Shown: positions 29,575 to 41,900 of the stretch, piece by piece
How positions within the stretch are numbered: the first letter of the stretch is position 1
Layout of the letters: the number at the start of each line of letters is the position of its first letter
From: Antitrichia curtipendula
Taxonomy: Eukaryota > Streptophyta > Bryopsida > Hypnales > Leucodontaceae
Reading direction: 5' to 3'
Assembly (NCBI GenBank): GCA_951230915.1
Contig: OX579633.1
Coordinates: 24,338,574 to 24,402,573, forward strand
Length of the DNA stretch: 64,000 nt
Translations under genes and position numbers: made by a program
The notes under the pieces: generated by a model
The model's database searches: none
What the model saw: the letters and a program-made list of their open reading frames with translations, nothing else
What the model was told of the DNA's origin: nothing

Positions 29575-30510
29575 CCCCTAAAGAACCAAAGTGCGTTTTT
29601 TGGCAACATAGCAATTTTGAGCAGCTCACTGCAAATGGAATTTTTATTTTTTTTCTTAAAAATTTTAACACAACATTTTTCTGAGGAGTAGCTTTATGGC
29701 CCAATAATTTTCATAACTTTTGACTACATTGTCAATAGGTTATTGAATGATATGTTTTCATTTCTCAGTGGACACTTCAGGCAACAAAAAAATTCTTTAA
29801 AAATCTCTTTTTTGAAAAATAAAAATTTGAAATTGATTTTTTGGATTTCTATATACATGAAAAACTTTAAATCATTCCATTTTGATTAATGAGATGAAAA
29901 TTATAAGGAGTTTTAGTTGTGGGTAGTTTACAAGTAGTTATGAAATCTCTATTCTAAAATAAACTTTGAAGTCCTTTATTTTATTCAATTTTTGATATTT
30001 TTGAAGAGAATAAAAAAATAAGGCTTAGATTGTTTATTACAACATTACAACCATTGAATTTGACATTTTTCAATTCCATAAATAAATGGTTAATAATTTA
30101 ATATTTTGCATCATTCTCTATTTCTTTCTATTTATTAATTTTTTCCTATATGCTGTATAATTCCAAATAATCTAAAAAATTTCAATCATGTAGCCAACTT
30201 GCCTTGAAAAATGAATCCAAAGAGTTACAACCATTTTGGAAATTTTTTCATAAAGATCTGACCTTGTGAAGAGTAGCTGCGTGTTTTTTTGCAGGACAAA
30301 AAAAAGATTTTTATCACTTCAAATGCTAATATCTTGCAATCTACATGGTGAAATTTTCTGAAATTTTTTCTACATCTTCTCAAACCAACTTACTACAAAA
30401 TCCTACAGTAAAAAATTGTCCAAATATTTTTTTATAAAATTTGGTATTGGTATTAGAAATGGCAGTTTTGGAGTGTTTTTGGTGAAAACATAGTCAAAAA
30501 ACTGTAGGAG
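29575..30510. mobile_element. TTAA-flanked MITE (PiggyBac-type ends)
   Basis: Starts CCCCTAAAGAACC after TTAA (29571-29574) and ends CTGTAGGAG before TTAA (30511-30514). The right part, in reverse complement (CTATGTTTTCACCAAAAACACTC...GTAGGAT.TTGTA), matches the left part of the copy at 49922, so the two copies are in opposite orientation. No coding capacity. Confidence 0.7.
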
Positions 30511-30514
30511 TTAA

Positions 30515-31757
30515 GCGAACAACTAGATAGCAAGTGAATTGAACCTTTACCACACATTGTGCGGTGAAGGGTTGCAAGTGTGTTTTTAAAAAGATTTTAG
30601 GCTTGTTACCTTCAAGTTGGAATGAAATTTGCAAGGGAAAATCTTTTAGTGCTTTATTTTTTGGAAGTGAATCTTAATGTGGCATTTATTAATTGTGCTA
30701 AGTTTCACAGCTAGCAAGTTTTTGTAATATTGTGGAGAAGGATTAAATTTCGTCTGTGTGGTGATTGGGAAGTCTAAGGTAGAATCACCCATTCGTGACC
30801 AAGGAGACATATCCAACATGTGGGATGCAACTATTTCCAACCAAGGCTGGAACAGATTTACAACGCAAGCTTAAAATTTTTATTCTTTTCTCATTTTCAA
30901 GGTTGGAACTAATAAGGTCATGACACTTATTCCAAATTGTCATAAAGTGTGCAAGGAAGTATTGATTGGGAAAGTAGTCTCTTGGCTGATTGAAATTGGA
31001 AGACTCTAAACATTGGCCATGGATTTGGAATACTTTTTGGCTTCCAAAATTCATAGTAATTTTAATTTTGGAAACAAAATTAGTAAAATTTTCACAGTCC
31101 CTATCTCTCTACATGAGAAAAATTTCCATTGCCTCACACTGCTCTTCATCTGTCCTGAAATTGCTTAAGTGATTGAGTATGGGTGGTTCTAACTTATGTG
31201 TTAGAGAAGGCTTTTAGAACGCTTTTAGAACCTGAACTGTTTTGGGACCTCAACAAAAGAAAGAAAATTGGTAGGAAGAAAGAAAATCTCCTGCTCCAGA
31301 GAGTTCCACCTGGAAACAAACCCCTGCACTGGCCTGGAGCCCAACTGAAGGCCGAGCCAAGCAGACTCCAACAACATTGGACGAGTCGGTACGCGGTCCA
31401 GATAAGATTCATCCGCCATCCGCCATCGCCATCGCCATCGCCATCGCCAACTGGATCCCCGCCGGAGTGCGCCAACTTCAGTTCGTCAATTGCATCCAGT
31501 TCAAGTGCTCCTCCACTTCCTGGCATTTCGTGTTTGGACAGCATCACTGGTGGTCTGGGGCTTCCAAAATCAGCGAAACTGCCTGATCTTTTCAATTTGC
31601 CTCTAGTAAGTAGTGAGGGCCCAACCCCCTTCTTGGCCGCAGCGGAGGGGTTGTGAGATTTTGGCCAATTTCCGCTGGTTTGGAAGTTTTAGGGTTAGCC
31701 AGTGAGGTGCGCGATTTTCTGTTGTTCGGGTTTTGGGGGTTGAAGGGGGAGCGAGGG
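30515..31757. other. Intergenic and promoter region before the PYG7-like gene
   Basis: 30515-31180 shows nothing recognisable. From about 31280 the GC content rises. A CATCGC hexamer repeat lies near 31420-31450 and open frames occur on both strands, but none starts with a good ATG or resembles a known protein, so no gene is called. The last 100 bases are probable promoter/leader of the downstream gene. Confidence 0.4.
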
Positions 31758-34618
31758 ATGATGGCAGCTGCCATGACCAGCTGCCGTGTTGTGGGGGGCG
31801 TGGAGAGTGTGGCGCTGCTACAGATTCGTGGGAGGAGACTTGTGAGCTGCTATGGGAGAGTGGTTGTGAATGGGAGATTCGGGGATGGCTTGTTGGGAAT
31901 TGGACGAGAGAAGAAGAACGAGTTTGTGACCGTGCCCGTGGTCTCTGAGGTATGGAATGCGTGAGTCCGATTTCTTGTCCGGATTCATCCGCTCCTCACA
32001 CACGAGGAGTTTGAATCCATTTCTTTCGTTCACAGTTTGGAAACAGGATCGATTCGGGAGCTTATGATTAGTGATTGAAGATAGTCTCTGTTCGTTTGTT
32101 TTTTTGGTCTTGCAATGTGAAAGAATTCCTTTTTTCTGAGCATTTTTGAGTAAAGTGGACACTTCATGAAACCCTAAGTGGGGGAGAATTGAAAAAAGAA
32201 TGAGGAGAAAAGAATGAGGCAAGATTTAGGGCCACGATTAGGCTCTTCTGTGATTAAAATCCTATTCGGCTTTTGAGGTGAATGTTGCGAAAAAAGATGA
32301 AAGGATTTGGTCGATGTTTAGAGAGTGGATTTTGCATTGAAGTCGCTCACGGGGAACGTTCGACTGGTTGTGGAGGAAGCAGTTTTTCAAGCGACAATCT
32401 TCAATAGCTTCCCGAGTCGGCACGTATCCCTCCTACCGGAGGCAACTTGCGTCTCCGAAGAATGTCTTCTCCGAGGATTTCTCCAAGGATTTCTGTTCAA
32501 CAGGGGATGGTATGTTGCCATTTCATTTGGTATTTTTATTTGAATTTCAGGAGATTCACTCGTTTGGATTGAGCCCTCCCACTGCCGGTTGGAAGAATGT
32601 AAAGTCTGACGGGATGGTGCTGACAGTGGACATTTGGATGCGTATCTAAGATTAATGCATCGAAATTGATTAGGTTTCACCTTCGATTGGGCTTATCGAT
32701 TCACAGTTTCAAGAGTTCACTAGCAATTTGCGCTAGCAATATGTGCTTAAGTGGCATGGCTACTCGTTATAATATTGTGGTTCTGCACGTGGTGGTTGAA
32801 GCTGCAGGTGAAGTTGACATTTCAGGCGTTGCAATGGTGGGTTTTCTGGCCCTGCCTGCTCTGGTGGGGTTTTCTGGGGCAGCCAATGCGTCCACCCTCG
32901 AAGCGAACATGGCCTATGGTGAGATCGGTGAAGGGTTGGAGTTCGGAGTGCAGCTGCTCTACTTGGGGGCGTTGTTAGCTCTGCTGGGAGTTGGCAGTTT
33001 CTTGGTGGTTCGTCAAATTCTCGTCCGCCGTGAGTTAGAGTCCGCCGCAAAGGATTTGCAGGTTCGTGTCTCTTGCACTAAAGTTAACCATTGAACATCA
33101 AGCTCCGCCAGCAAGAGGTTGGTCTATAGCAGTCTGTTTCAGAAGAGATGTTGAATGTCATTGTTCCGGCCTCCTTGTTTGTGGATGACAGAGACCTTCC
33201 TGATTATGCTGTAAAGGTGGGATTACATGTGATTGGTCAATAGTTGGAAGGTTGTCCTTAAGGCCTTAACATTTTGCTCTATTGACCATGGGACGAGAAT
33301 TTTGGTAATTTTGGTAATTGGTGAAAAATGAATTGAATGAGTATGTGACAACAATTTTCGCAAGACTGTCTTGCCGGGAGTGTAAACCCTCCCTAAAACT
33401 TCAACTGTATTGATGCGTCTGCTCCATATCCATCAACTTTTTCACGAAACTACAAAGTGCTGAGCGTCTCGATTTGGTTTCTTGTTGTTTGTAGGATCGA
33501 GTGCGTAGCGGCGAGGCTTCGTCAGAGGAATTCTTCGAGCTAGGAGCAGTGATGCTGCGCAAGAAGTACTATGTACTTGCAAAGAAGTATCTGGAACAGG
33601 CCATCAAGAAATGGGACGGTGATGAAGCCGATTTAGCACAGGTTAGTCATTATTATTTTTGGTTGACCGAAAGAGTCTTTGAAGATTCGTATCAGTTTGA
33701 TATCTATTTTTTCATCGTTTTTCTGGTGGGACTAATCTTGCTCTCTCATTGGTCAAAGCATTTTTTTTTTTGTTAGCGATTTGACTTGAGGCATCAGTTA
33801 GGCAACACTTGTGTCCTCGAAGAACAGAATCCTGATACTCTTAGGCCACTTTAGATTGCACATGGTAGAAAAGAAGCTTGAGATAACAAGAAATCCTACA
33901 CCTTGCTTGGTGCAAAAAATCATTTTTGATTCATTTTGCTCAATTTATTCTGATTTTGTTCTACATGGACTGTACACTTACCCAAGTAACGAGAGTGATC
34001 ATGAAGAGGTGGCGCTTACATATCCCCTATGTGTTAAGCTACCTTTTTGACACGGATTGGGCACTTGTTACCTCAAATTCGTCATAAGGTGTCATAATGC
34101 GACGGATTACTTTAAGCTTGTTATCTTACCTCTAGTTGCACATGATGTTGGTCAACTCTACAGCTTGTTATACCAAGCTTTTTGCGTCGACTGTGCATTT
34201 AAAGTGGCCCCGAGTGTTCTTCAATATGCAGGGCCAGGAATATTGAAAGATTCTTCAAAGTGTTGATTATGAATGTAGCATGTATTGAACCATGTGATTG
34301 GGAGTCCTTTTTATCAAGTCTCATGTCTAGTTTTGGACCGTGCAGGTGTACAATGCATTGGGCTTCACCTATTTCAGCGACGATAACTTGGATGCGTCCA
34401 TAAGTCAGTACGAGAAGGCAGTGAAGCTACAGCCCGGCTACGTGACTGCATGGAATAACCTGGGGAACGCATACGAAGTGAAAAAGGATTTCAAGCAAGC
34501 TCTGAAATCCTATGAGGAGGCCTTGCAATTCGACCCGAGCAATAAGATTGCCCAACGTCAACGCGATTCTGTGAAGGAACGGGTGAATCGGTTCCAAGGA
34601 ATCCCCACCAAAGACTGA
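31758..34618 (+). CDS. PYG7: Chloroplast TPR protein of the PYG7/Ycf37 family (photosystem I assembly)
   Basis: Five exons join in frame to 347 codons: 31758-31960, 32343-32509, 32808-33061, 33495-33641, 34346-34618. Donors include GC|GTGAGT and GATG|GTATGT; acceptors include GCTGCAG and TTGTAG. The first about 125 residues are Ser/Arg-rich with few acids, like a plastid transit peptide. A hydrophobic stretch ([21 protein letters not shown]) and a second ([23 protein letters not shown]) follow, then [17 protein letters not shown], the [13 protein letters not shown] repeat and two TPRs ([14 protein letters not shown]..., [18 protein letters not shown]). The segments [24 protein letters not shown] and [17 protein letters not shown] are ones I associate with Arabidopsis PYG7, a thylakoid membrane homologue of cyanobacterial Ycf37 needed to accumulate photosystem I. 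Exon borders at DLAQ|VYNALG support the model. No lesions seen. Confidence 0.88.
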
Positions 34619-35579
34619 TCACTAAGGTAAGGGTCTTTAGATTATTAGCGAGTTTGCTTCGATTAGTGTAGATTCTCCGGCCAACTACCTCCTCTCACAC
34701 TGCATAGGAGTCGCCTTGTTTTTTCACTTCAGAGGCTCTTGTCGACAGTCTTAGCAGCTTGAGTAGAGTATGCAGTTTGTATCCCACTTGGAATTTCGCC
34801 GAAGGTGGGCTTTCAAGGTCTTTTTATACCTTGAAAGGTGTACAATTTTGTAAGCGTCTTCTGATCTAGTTCGTTTATCCACTTGAGGGTATTCTTTCCA
34901 TGCTCAAGATCATTGTGATGGCTTGTAGGCATCTCTCTGCGAGACGTTTCTCCTTTCTAGAACCCTTAACTAACGAATAGCACGATTGGAAAGAAACACT
35001 AGTAAAATCATGGCCTTCAGAGACTAGCGAAGAGGACTTGGAGATGGTCTTAAGACCTACGTCGTCTTCTGAGTCAAGTTTGTCACTTGTCAGAACTATA
35101 TATGGAGTATAAATTAGTAGCTAAGTGAACTTTAAAAACATCAAATAATTGGCAGGAAAATAATTTTGACCAATATGTATAGCAATGTTCTTTATGGGAT
35201 ACATCAATACATACAAACATGTAAGTTTTTTAGGCAACAAGATCAAATCTGTTGCTTATTATGTGAGATGTTTCCATTACTTTGGCATTGGGGCACTTAG
35301 TCCCCTTACATCATGCATGCACATGTAATGCACAAATGTTCATTTATACCATACACCTCATGTGAGAAGCAACTGTAAATCACCAAATCTCAACAGTAAT
35401 TGAGATCATGAACAATACCACAAATCATTAAAAAAACAAAAATGGGAGTATTATCTTTTTTTTCTATGGTTGTTTCTTTTTCTTTCTTTCTTATTGAGAT
35501 CATGTACAATGCCTCAAATCATCAACAACCAAAAATGGCAACATCTTCTTCTTAAGAGAATTCAAAGCCTTATAATTTA
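34619..35579. other. 3' region of the PYG7-like gene and intergenic DNA
   Basis: Probable 3' UTR to about 34900, then AT-rich sequence. A short direct duplication (GAGATCATG.ACAAT..C.CAAATCAT) occurs at about 35401 and 35494. No gene seen. Confidence 0.4.
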
Positions 35580-35806
35580 GTGTCAAGCAAAAGAACTCTT
35601 TCACTTCAAACACTTATATCTTATGATTGATGCAATCAAAGTTTCTTAAATTTCTTCCAAACGTTCTCATACTAGTCTAGTGCAAGATCCTATGGTTGGA
35701 TATGCAAAAACAACAAATTTTTAAAAATTTTGGTTGTTTGCATTGAAAATGACAATTTGAGTGATTTTTTACCCCCCAAAAAAGAATGACCTTGGAACTT
35801 TAGGGT
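35580..35806 (-). mobile_element. Partial TTAA-type MITE
   Basis: Reverse complement begins next to TTAA (35807-35810) as ACCCTAAAGTTCCAAGG and continues with TCACTCAAATTGTCATTTTCAATG and CCATAGGATCTTGCA, matching the copies at 29575 and 49922. The other end could not be located. Confidence 0.55.
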
Positions 35807-35810
35807 TTAA

Positions 35811-37182
35811 TTGCTCCTAAACTTATTGTCCATTTCACGAGGGACATGCTTTCCTTGGGCAATTTGTTCCTTGGTAACCTACTGGCATCCCCAATCCATA
35901 TTGATGAGAGAGGCTTGTGCCTTCTGTGGAGCTTGTCTTTCTGTAGGCCTGGATTGCAATTTGGCCCCGACAAGCTGAGGAGGTCCTCTTCCCTGCGCAA
36001 CATCCATATCAGCATTCCAATTGATTATTTGTCACTGGGTATCTTATCGTCCACAACGTACTGTACAGTACACGATGATGTTGAGTCAAAATGTCACCAT
36101 TAAAGCTCTATTACCATCTTGTTGGTGGAGGCTACCATCCGTCACCAACCTGTGTACTTTTCTTAGAGCATCGCCAGCGTTTCTCGCTATGCATGGCCAC
36201 GAGCATTTCCGTCCCCCACTGATGACCTGGGAAGTGGTCAAAACTAATCGTCCTCTGCAAAAAAACAAGCCTCCAAACCAGTGGGGTTTTTTTGGTTGGT
36301 TTTTAGACAAATGGTTATGTGGCCTTTCTTTCAAGAAGGTTATGATTTTTGTGGCTAATTTTGAATTGAAGGAGGCAAATTGTGAGTATGCAATTTTGAG
36401 TATGTAATTTTTTGTATGTACTAGCTCTACATGATGGATGAAATGAAGTTTTGGAAACATTGTGGCAACAATGTGCAAGGTCATCATTACAATTTGGCAT
36501 CTTTTAGCACATTTACCCTTTTTTTCTTCGATAGACTTGAAGTTGCCCATTTTTATTTTTTGAAGAAATTGGACATTTAATTGCCTAAAAAACAACCTTG
36601 CTCCAAACACCATCCTCCTATTCCCGCTAGCTTCTTCGAGTTAAGTGCATCTTGTTTTTGTCATACTGCCTTCAATGTTGTGATCGTGGTCGTGGTTGTT
36701 GGGCTGGATATCATTTTGTAATCCTACTTCCAATTGACACTCCCAGTAGGTGCTCCTAGAGAGGTGGTGTCAGGAACAGGCTTTGGGGTCAATCCTCACC
36801 GGGTACAAATGGCAAGAATGAGTGGGGGTTTAGGCCAGTCTATGGCTGAGAAGGAGCAGTTGGAGCTCGGGAGAGCCCATTTGGTGAGTCACGTTTCCAG
36901 TGAAAGGCTGGTGATGCTCTTAGGGAGATTAGAAATTTTCCAGACATGAAAAGTACTGTTGAACAGAGTTCAGGTACTCACTCAAGTTTTGCAATTTGGA
37001 GTTGTGCACTTGTGCAGGATGAGGAAGTTGCACACTTCGAAAAGCATTTGAATGTGAACCTTTGATAAAAAAAAACGTACTGTGGCTTGCAGCAGGTGAA
37101 GGAAACTAGAGAGACTATAAATTTTTCTATTATGCAGAGGTGTTGCTACCTGCCACATCAGATTGAAGCTCCTTCAAATCAT
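35811..37182. other. Intergenic, no supported gene
   Basis: Short open frames on both strands without recognisable motifs. 36740-36950 has higher GC content and may be an eroded gene or transposon fragment. Confidence 0.35.
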
Positions 37183-37184
37183 TA

Positions 37185-37473
37185 CACTAAAAACTATATT
37201 TAGTGTTGGATTGCATTTAGTGTAATTACCAACCTACCCCACCCAACGCTAAATCTAAACTTTGGAGTAATTAGTGTAGTGTTACACTTGAATGAGCCGC
37301 CTTCGCCTTCTCAGATTTCAGATTTTAGATCTCAGATTTCAGATTTCAGATTTACCATAGAGTATATTTGGTGTTAGAAATTACATTTAATGTTACTTAC
37401 TTTAGTAGGCTTGGTGATATTTAGTGTTATGGTTCGTAAATAGTGTTGCTAACACTAAATATAGTTTTTAGTG
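37185..37473. mobile_element. 289-bp MITE with 24-bp inverted ends and TA duplication
   Basis: Starts CACTAAAAACTATATTTAG and ends with its inverted copy, flanked by TA on each side (37183-37184, 37474-37475). The interior holds a CAGATTT tandem run (about 37311-37350). A CACTA start would predict a 3-bp duplication, but TTA and TAG differ, so a TA-targeting (Tc1/mariner-like) origin is equally possible. Confidence 0.75.
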
Positions 37474-37735
37474 TAGTTTGTTTATGGAAACACAACATTC
37501 TTTCTCATGGTAATGATCAAAAAAAAAAAAAAAAAATAAGACTATTTGGGGTGCACCACTCATTAACCACTAGTAATGTCAATCATATATATATCACGTA
37601 TCGATTTAAATTTACCAATGCTCTTCATTTTCTGCAACAAGGGGGAGTGATCCAATCTGCTAAAGCGTCTGAGTTGTGTAGGTGTGCAGTTCTAGCTGCA
37701 AAGTTGTAACTTAATTTATATTAAACGACACGGAG

Positions 37736-38988
37736 GTCGATGAATGACAAAGAATCTCTCCATGCACGACAAAAGTGCAACTATTCATCCTCCGAAATTT
37801 GTGTGAAAAGGGAAGGTCTTCTACAGTGGTTTGACTTCCAATGAGTGGTTTTGCACTTTTTTAAACCAAAAATTCTCACGGTTCTAAAACAAATGATTTC
37901 CACAATGACCAAATCGTTGTTTAAGGGTTAACCCCTAAAGCCCCGAGGGTGTTTTCTATCAAAAACCACTCAAAACTTCACTTCTATTGCATTCACTTAA
38001 AGAAACCAAATGTTTGTTTGTTTTTAATTTAACCGTAGGATCTTGTACTTAACTTGTCTGAGATCATGTAGTAAAAATTTCATCAAATTTGACCGTACGG
38101 ATTGAAAGATGTTAGCATTCAAAGTTGGTCAAAATTTTTTTTCTTAAGAAGATGCTTAAATTGCCAGAAAAACTAAGATTGTCCATAACTTTCTCATCCC
38201 TAGTCCAAATAGAATGAATTAGAGATTCACGTATAGATATTAACATAATATTTTCGGGAAACATTTGAAAAAAATACATTTTGACTTTTTGTAATTTTTT
38301 TTGGACTGCCCGCCAATCTCCATTTCTTGCTTATTGTGCCATCACTTTTTCATCCGGCATCCAATTGAAACAAAAATTATATATCCACAAAGCTCTCAAA
38401 AAGCTACACAACCTCAAAAAATCTCAAAAAAATTCACTTCATATTAAGACAATAGGAACCTACCTGGACCCAAATTGTCCCCCGAGAGGACAAGCGGTAC
38501 TTAGGGGTTAAGTTAGATATGTAAGTTACTGAAGTTAGGTTCTGTAGTGAATTGTTGAAATCAGTTCAGTTGTGTTCAAAAAGAAAAGAAAAAGGAAAAA
38601 GCTGCTAAATTAGGTTCGAGATTCGTCATCTCCAAGGAAATATGTATTGTTCAGAGTTGTTGTTCCATTAGATCGAGCTCAATGGGAGCTTGTATGAACG
38701 AATTTCAGCATCTCCACCCTTGCACAAAGAGAGTAACTCCAACTTGTCATCTATGGTTGGTGTACAAGAAGAGGCTAGAAGACATAACATTGTTAACCCT
38801 TAAACGACGGGCTCATAACCATGGAAATCATTTGTTTTGTCACCGTGTGAATTGTTGGATTAAAATAATGCAAAAGCACTCATTGGAAGACAAACTACTG
38901 TAGATGATCTTCCTTTTTCACACAAAATTGGGAGGATGAATAGTTGCACTTCTATCCTACAGGGAGAGATTCTTTGTCATTCATCGGC
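37736..38988. mobile_element. Long-TIR MITE with a nested MITE
   Basis: Terminal inverted repeats of about 195 bp (37736-37931 and about 38793-38988) begin GYCGATGAATGACAAAG and include GTGCAACTATTCATCCTCC and CAAATGATTTCCA. Long inverted ends fit Mutator-like or other long-TIR MITEs; no clear target duplication was found. A second TTAA-type MITE (37932-38507) sits at the inner edge of the left arm. Confidence 0.8.
37932..38507. mobile_element. 576-bp TTAA MITE nested in the long-TIR element
   Basis: Starts CCCCTAAAGCCCCGAGG after TTAA (37928-37931) and ends CTTAGGGG before TTAA (38508-38511). The opposite arm of the host element preserves the uninterrupted site (GTTAACCCTTAAACGACG at about 38792), giving an internal empty-site comparison. 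Confidence 0.8.
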
Positions 38989-41900
38989 CAGAAAACGTCC
39001 TCAGTGGCATTTATGGGTTAACCAATGCTGGATGTTCCATTTTGCTTCCCCGGGAAGCAGGAGCCCCTCAGCATGGAAACTCGGAAAGAATTATTGTTGA
39101 GTGATGACACACTTACTGTAGCCACTCTTCTAAGAACCAATTCTTTTCTAGCATCTCATAGGTACCCTTGCAGAGCACTGACAAAACCTAGTAAAAACTC
39201 CCAACTAGGCAACCAATGGTTCCATTCAACTTATAACTCAATTACCTTCCAGAAATCATGGGAGGCATTATCCTTCTTTGTAGGAGGAAAGGATGAGGCT
39301 CGTCAATAATGTTATTGAGGTTGTTTATTTGAGGTCCCATGATAGACTTCAAGAAGTCATATCGGGTGACACTAAAACTATCTAATTTTAGTTAAATTAA
39401 ATTAATTTTGAATTTGTCTATAGGAAGGTTTGTAAAGTGCAATGCACTGGTTGGAAATGCAATTGGAATGAAAGAAAGAGTTTGCATTTGAAGAGTAAAA
39501 TATGTAAGGAGTATTTTATGGCAATGATAATATTGATGTTTATGAGTTTGGGACATCAAAGTGTTCATGTAGTGCTAACCTTGTGAAGAGTGTGTGTAGA
39601 TCCTCTAGGTTCTATTGTGACAGAAGTGAGAAATTGGATATTCCATCTATGCACCTTTGCACACTAATATGACATGTCATAATTTACAACTTTGTTTGAA
39701 AGTCATCAAATATATTATTCTAAATTGTATGTTATAATGCATCTCTGGAATTTTTGAAAATTTGCAATTCTTCCTTGACCTTAAGTGGATAATACACCAA
39801 ATATCTTTTAAATATTGTGAATGGACTAATTGTAAGTTGAGTGTAAGATAAATTTGACAAAAATTAGATTTCGCAGGCCTAGTCATAACGTGGTAATTAA
39901 GTCTGATTTGGATTGTAATTTGAGGGGCTTGGAACATTCCTCATCTACTTTGGTTGAATGTCAGATCTTCCTAGTGCAAGGATGAAGATGCTCTTAAAAC
40001 TTTAGTGCCCTAGCTAGTAACCACTATATGGTTCCTGATTGGTTGAAAATTGTAGTAATAGCAATATACCTGAAAGAAATAGGTTTTGGAGGCACTTTTG
40101 AGGGATAGAAAAGATAAAGAAAAGACATGTGATTGGGTGTCATTACAAAATATGACTACATAAGAAAGTATTGTAGAAGTCTATAACAATATAATATTAA
40201 GTACAATGTGGTATCTAAAGCCCAATAACATTATTGTTTTACTAAAAACATGTTCATGGCATTATATAGATCTCTATGTCTTGAATTTCTCCTACTTGGA
40301 TCTTGGTCTTAAACTATTTGTAAGTAGATGTTCTCTATATACTTTTTTTCAAACATTGTATAATGTTTGATTTGTTTGTTTGAAATGTTGAGATTTAAGA
40401 AATTGTGAGTCCTCTAACTGCGTTTTTAGTACCATTTGTAAGCTCTCCCCGAGGAGGGGTGCATGGGCTTTGTTTCATGGTGTTTGAACCTACGATATGA
40501 AAGTTTACCATAATTTTCACCATAATTTTCACATTGCATGTCCAAACACCACACAAAAAAAGCCCTTGCACTCCTTTGTATATGAAAAATATTGAATTCC
40601 AATTTTTTTACCAATCAAAAAATTATTTTTACTTTTATTTTGGCTTTGGCAATGGCCCAAGGCATATTGGTCCAAACCTTACGTTATGCTATGTGTTTGT
40701 TTGTTTAGTTAGTTAGTTAGTTAGTTAGTTTTGTTACAATGAGATCTCCTCCATTATGCTTCACTTGGTTGGAAAGCCCTTCGCAAAGAGGGGTGCTTAG
40801 ACTTTGTTTTGTGACATTTTGAGTGGTGTGAAATTATGAAAATTTGAGTTATTTTTTAATTTAAAAAAAATAAAAATTACTTTTACTTTTATTTTGATTG
40901 TGGCAACGGCAAAGGGAGGGGGGCACATTGGTTCTACTTTAGGTACTTAAATCACGAGAATATTTTGCAAAATTTGCCAGAATTGATAGCCGCTCAGTGA
41001 GGAAATTTTCGGACCCACCCCAATAAAAAAATGCAAAAAAACTGAGAACTGACCACGTAGTCTCTTGGGGGGCGGGTGCAAATGAATCGTGATTGCCTCG
41101 TGAGTGGTGACTCACCCCTGAATCCGTCCAGTCCAACATATCTGCAACACGAGTAAGGTAGTCTGCTCTCAAAGCGACTTATTGTTTTCGGGGGGCAGGC
41201 TAAACTCTTTGAATCAATTTTCAGGAAAATTTTATTGGAAGAAATATGGAATTGCCATCTAACCCAAGCCGCTTTATATTTTTTGGACCTTCATGGAATT
41301 AGTAATGAGATTTTGAAGTTGAAACAAAGTAGTCACTTACATACAAGGTGAACCAACCTACTAGTCTATTACCGCCACCTTCTCAATTCCACACTCATGT
41401 ACCTAGGGTTTTGCGTTTCAAAAAGGAAAATATACACCACAAGTACATGAGGGCGAAATTAAAAAGGTGGCAACAATGAGCTGGTTCATCTTACATTATT
41501 GCAATTTTGTATTAGAATTTTCCATCACTTCATTGTTGAATAATCTCCACTATAATAAAAAAATTGCAAGTTAACCTCTTAAGGAGAGAGAGGGAATCAT
41601 TAGAAAAATTAGAAGGGGGTTAGAGGGCTACGAGTTTGTAGTGACTTTCATTGAGACTTAGTGAATACGAGGAGCCCACGAGCAATGATTACTGTAAGTC
41701 GTGCTGGCAGAACTGCCACGTCTGAATGGGTCACGTCCAATAAGAGACCAACAAAGCACCACTTTCTTTCTGCTCGTTTCTTTCCGCATCTTTTCTTTTC
41801 ACTGAGTCTGCGATGCGCTACGCAAAACAAGTGCGAGAACCCCGGCATATCCAATTCTTGCAAAACCTAAAATTCTGACGGAAGCACTTGTTTTTGTATA

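Noticed and set aside
31194..31595. Minus-strand open frame divergent to the PYG7-like gene (contains GDGDGDGDGG)
   Set aside because: It depends on a CATCGC microsatellite, lacks a convincing ATG and family motif, and overlaps another frame on the opposite strand.
36086..36613. 175-residue minus-strand frame
   Set aside because: No recognisable motif, AT-rich composition and overlapping frames on the other strand; likely chance.
40705..40730. GTTA repeats as an interstitial telomere
   Set aside because: Plant telomeric repeat is TTTAGGG; this is a four-base microsatellite of about six units.
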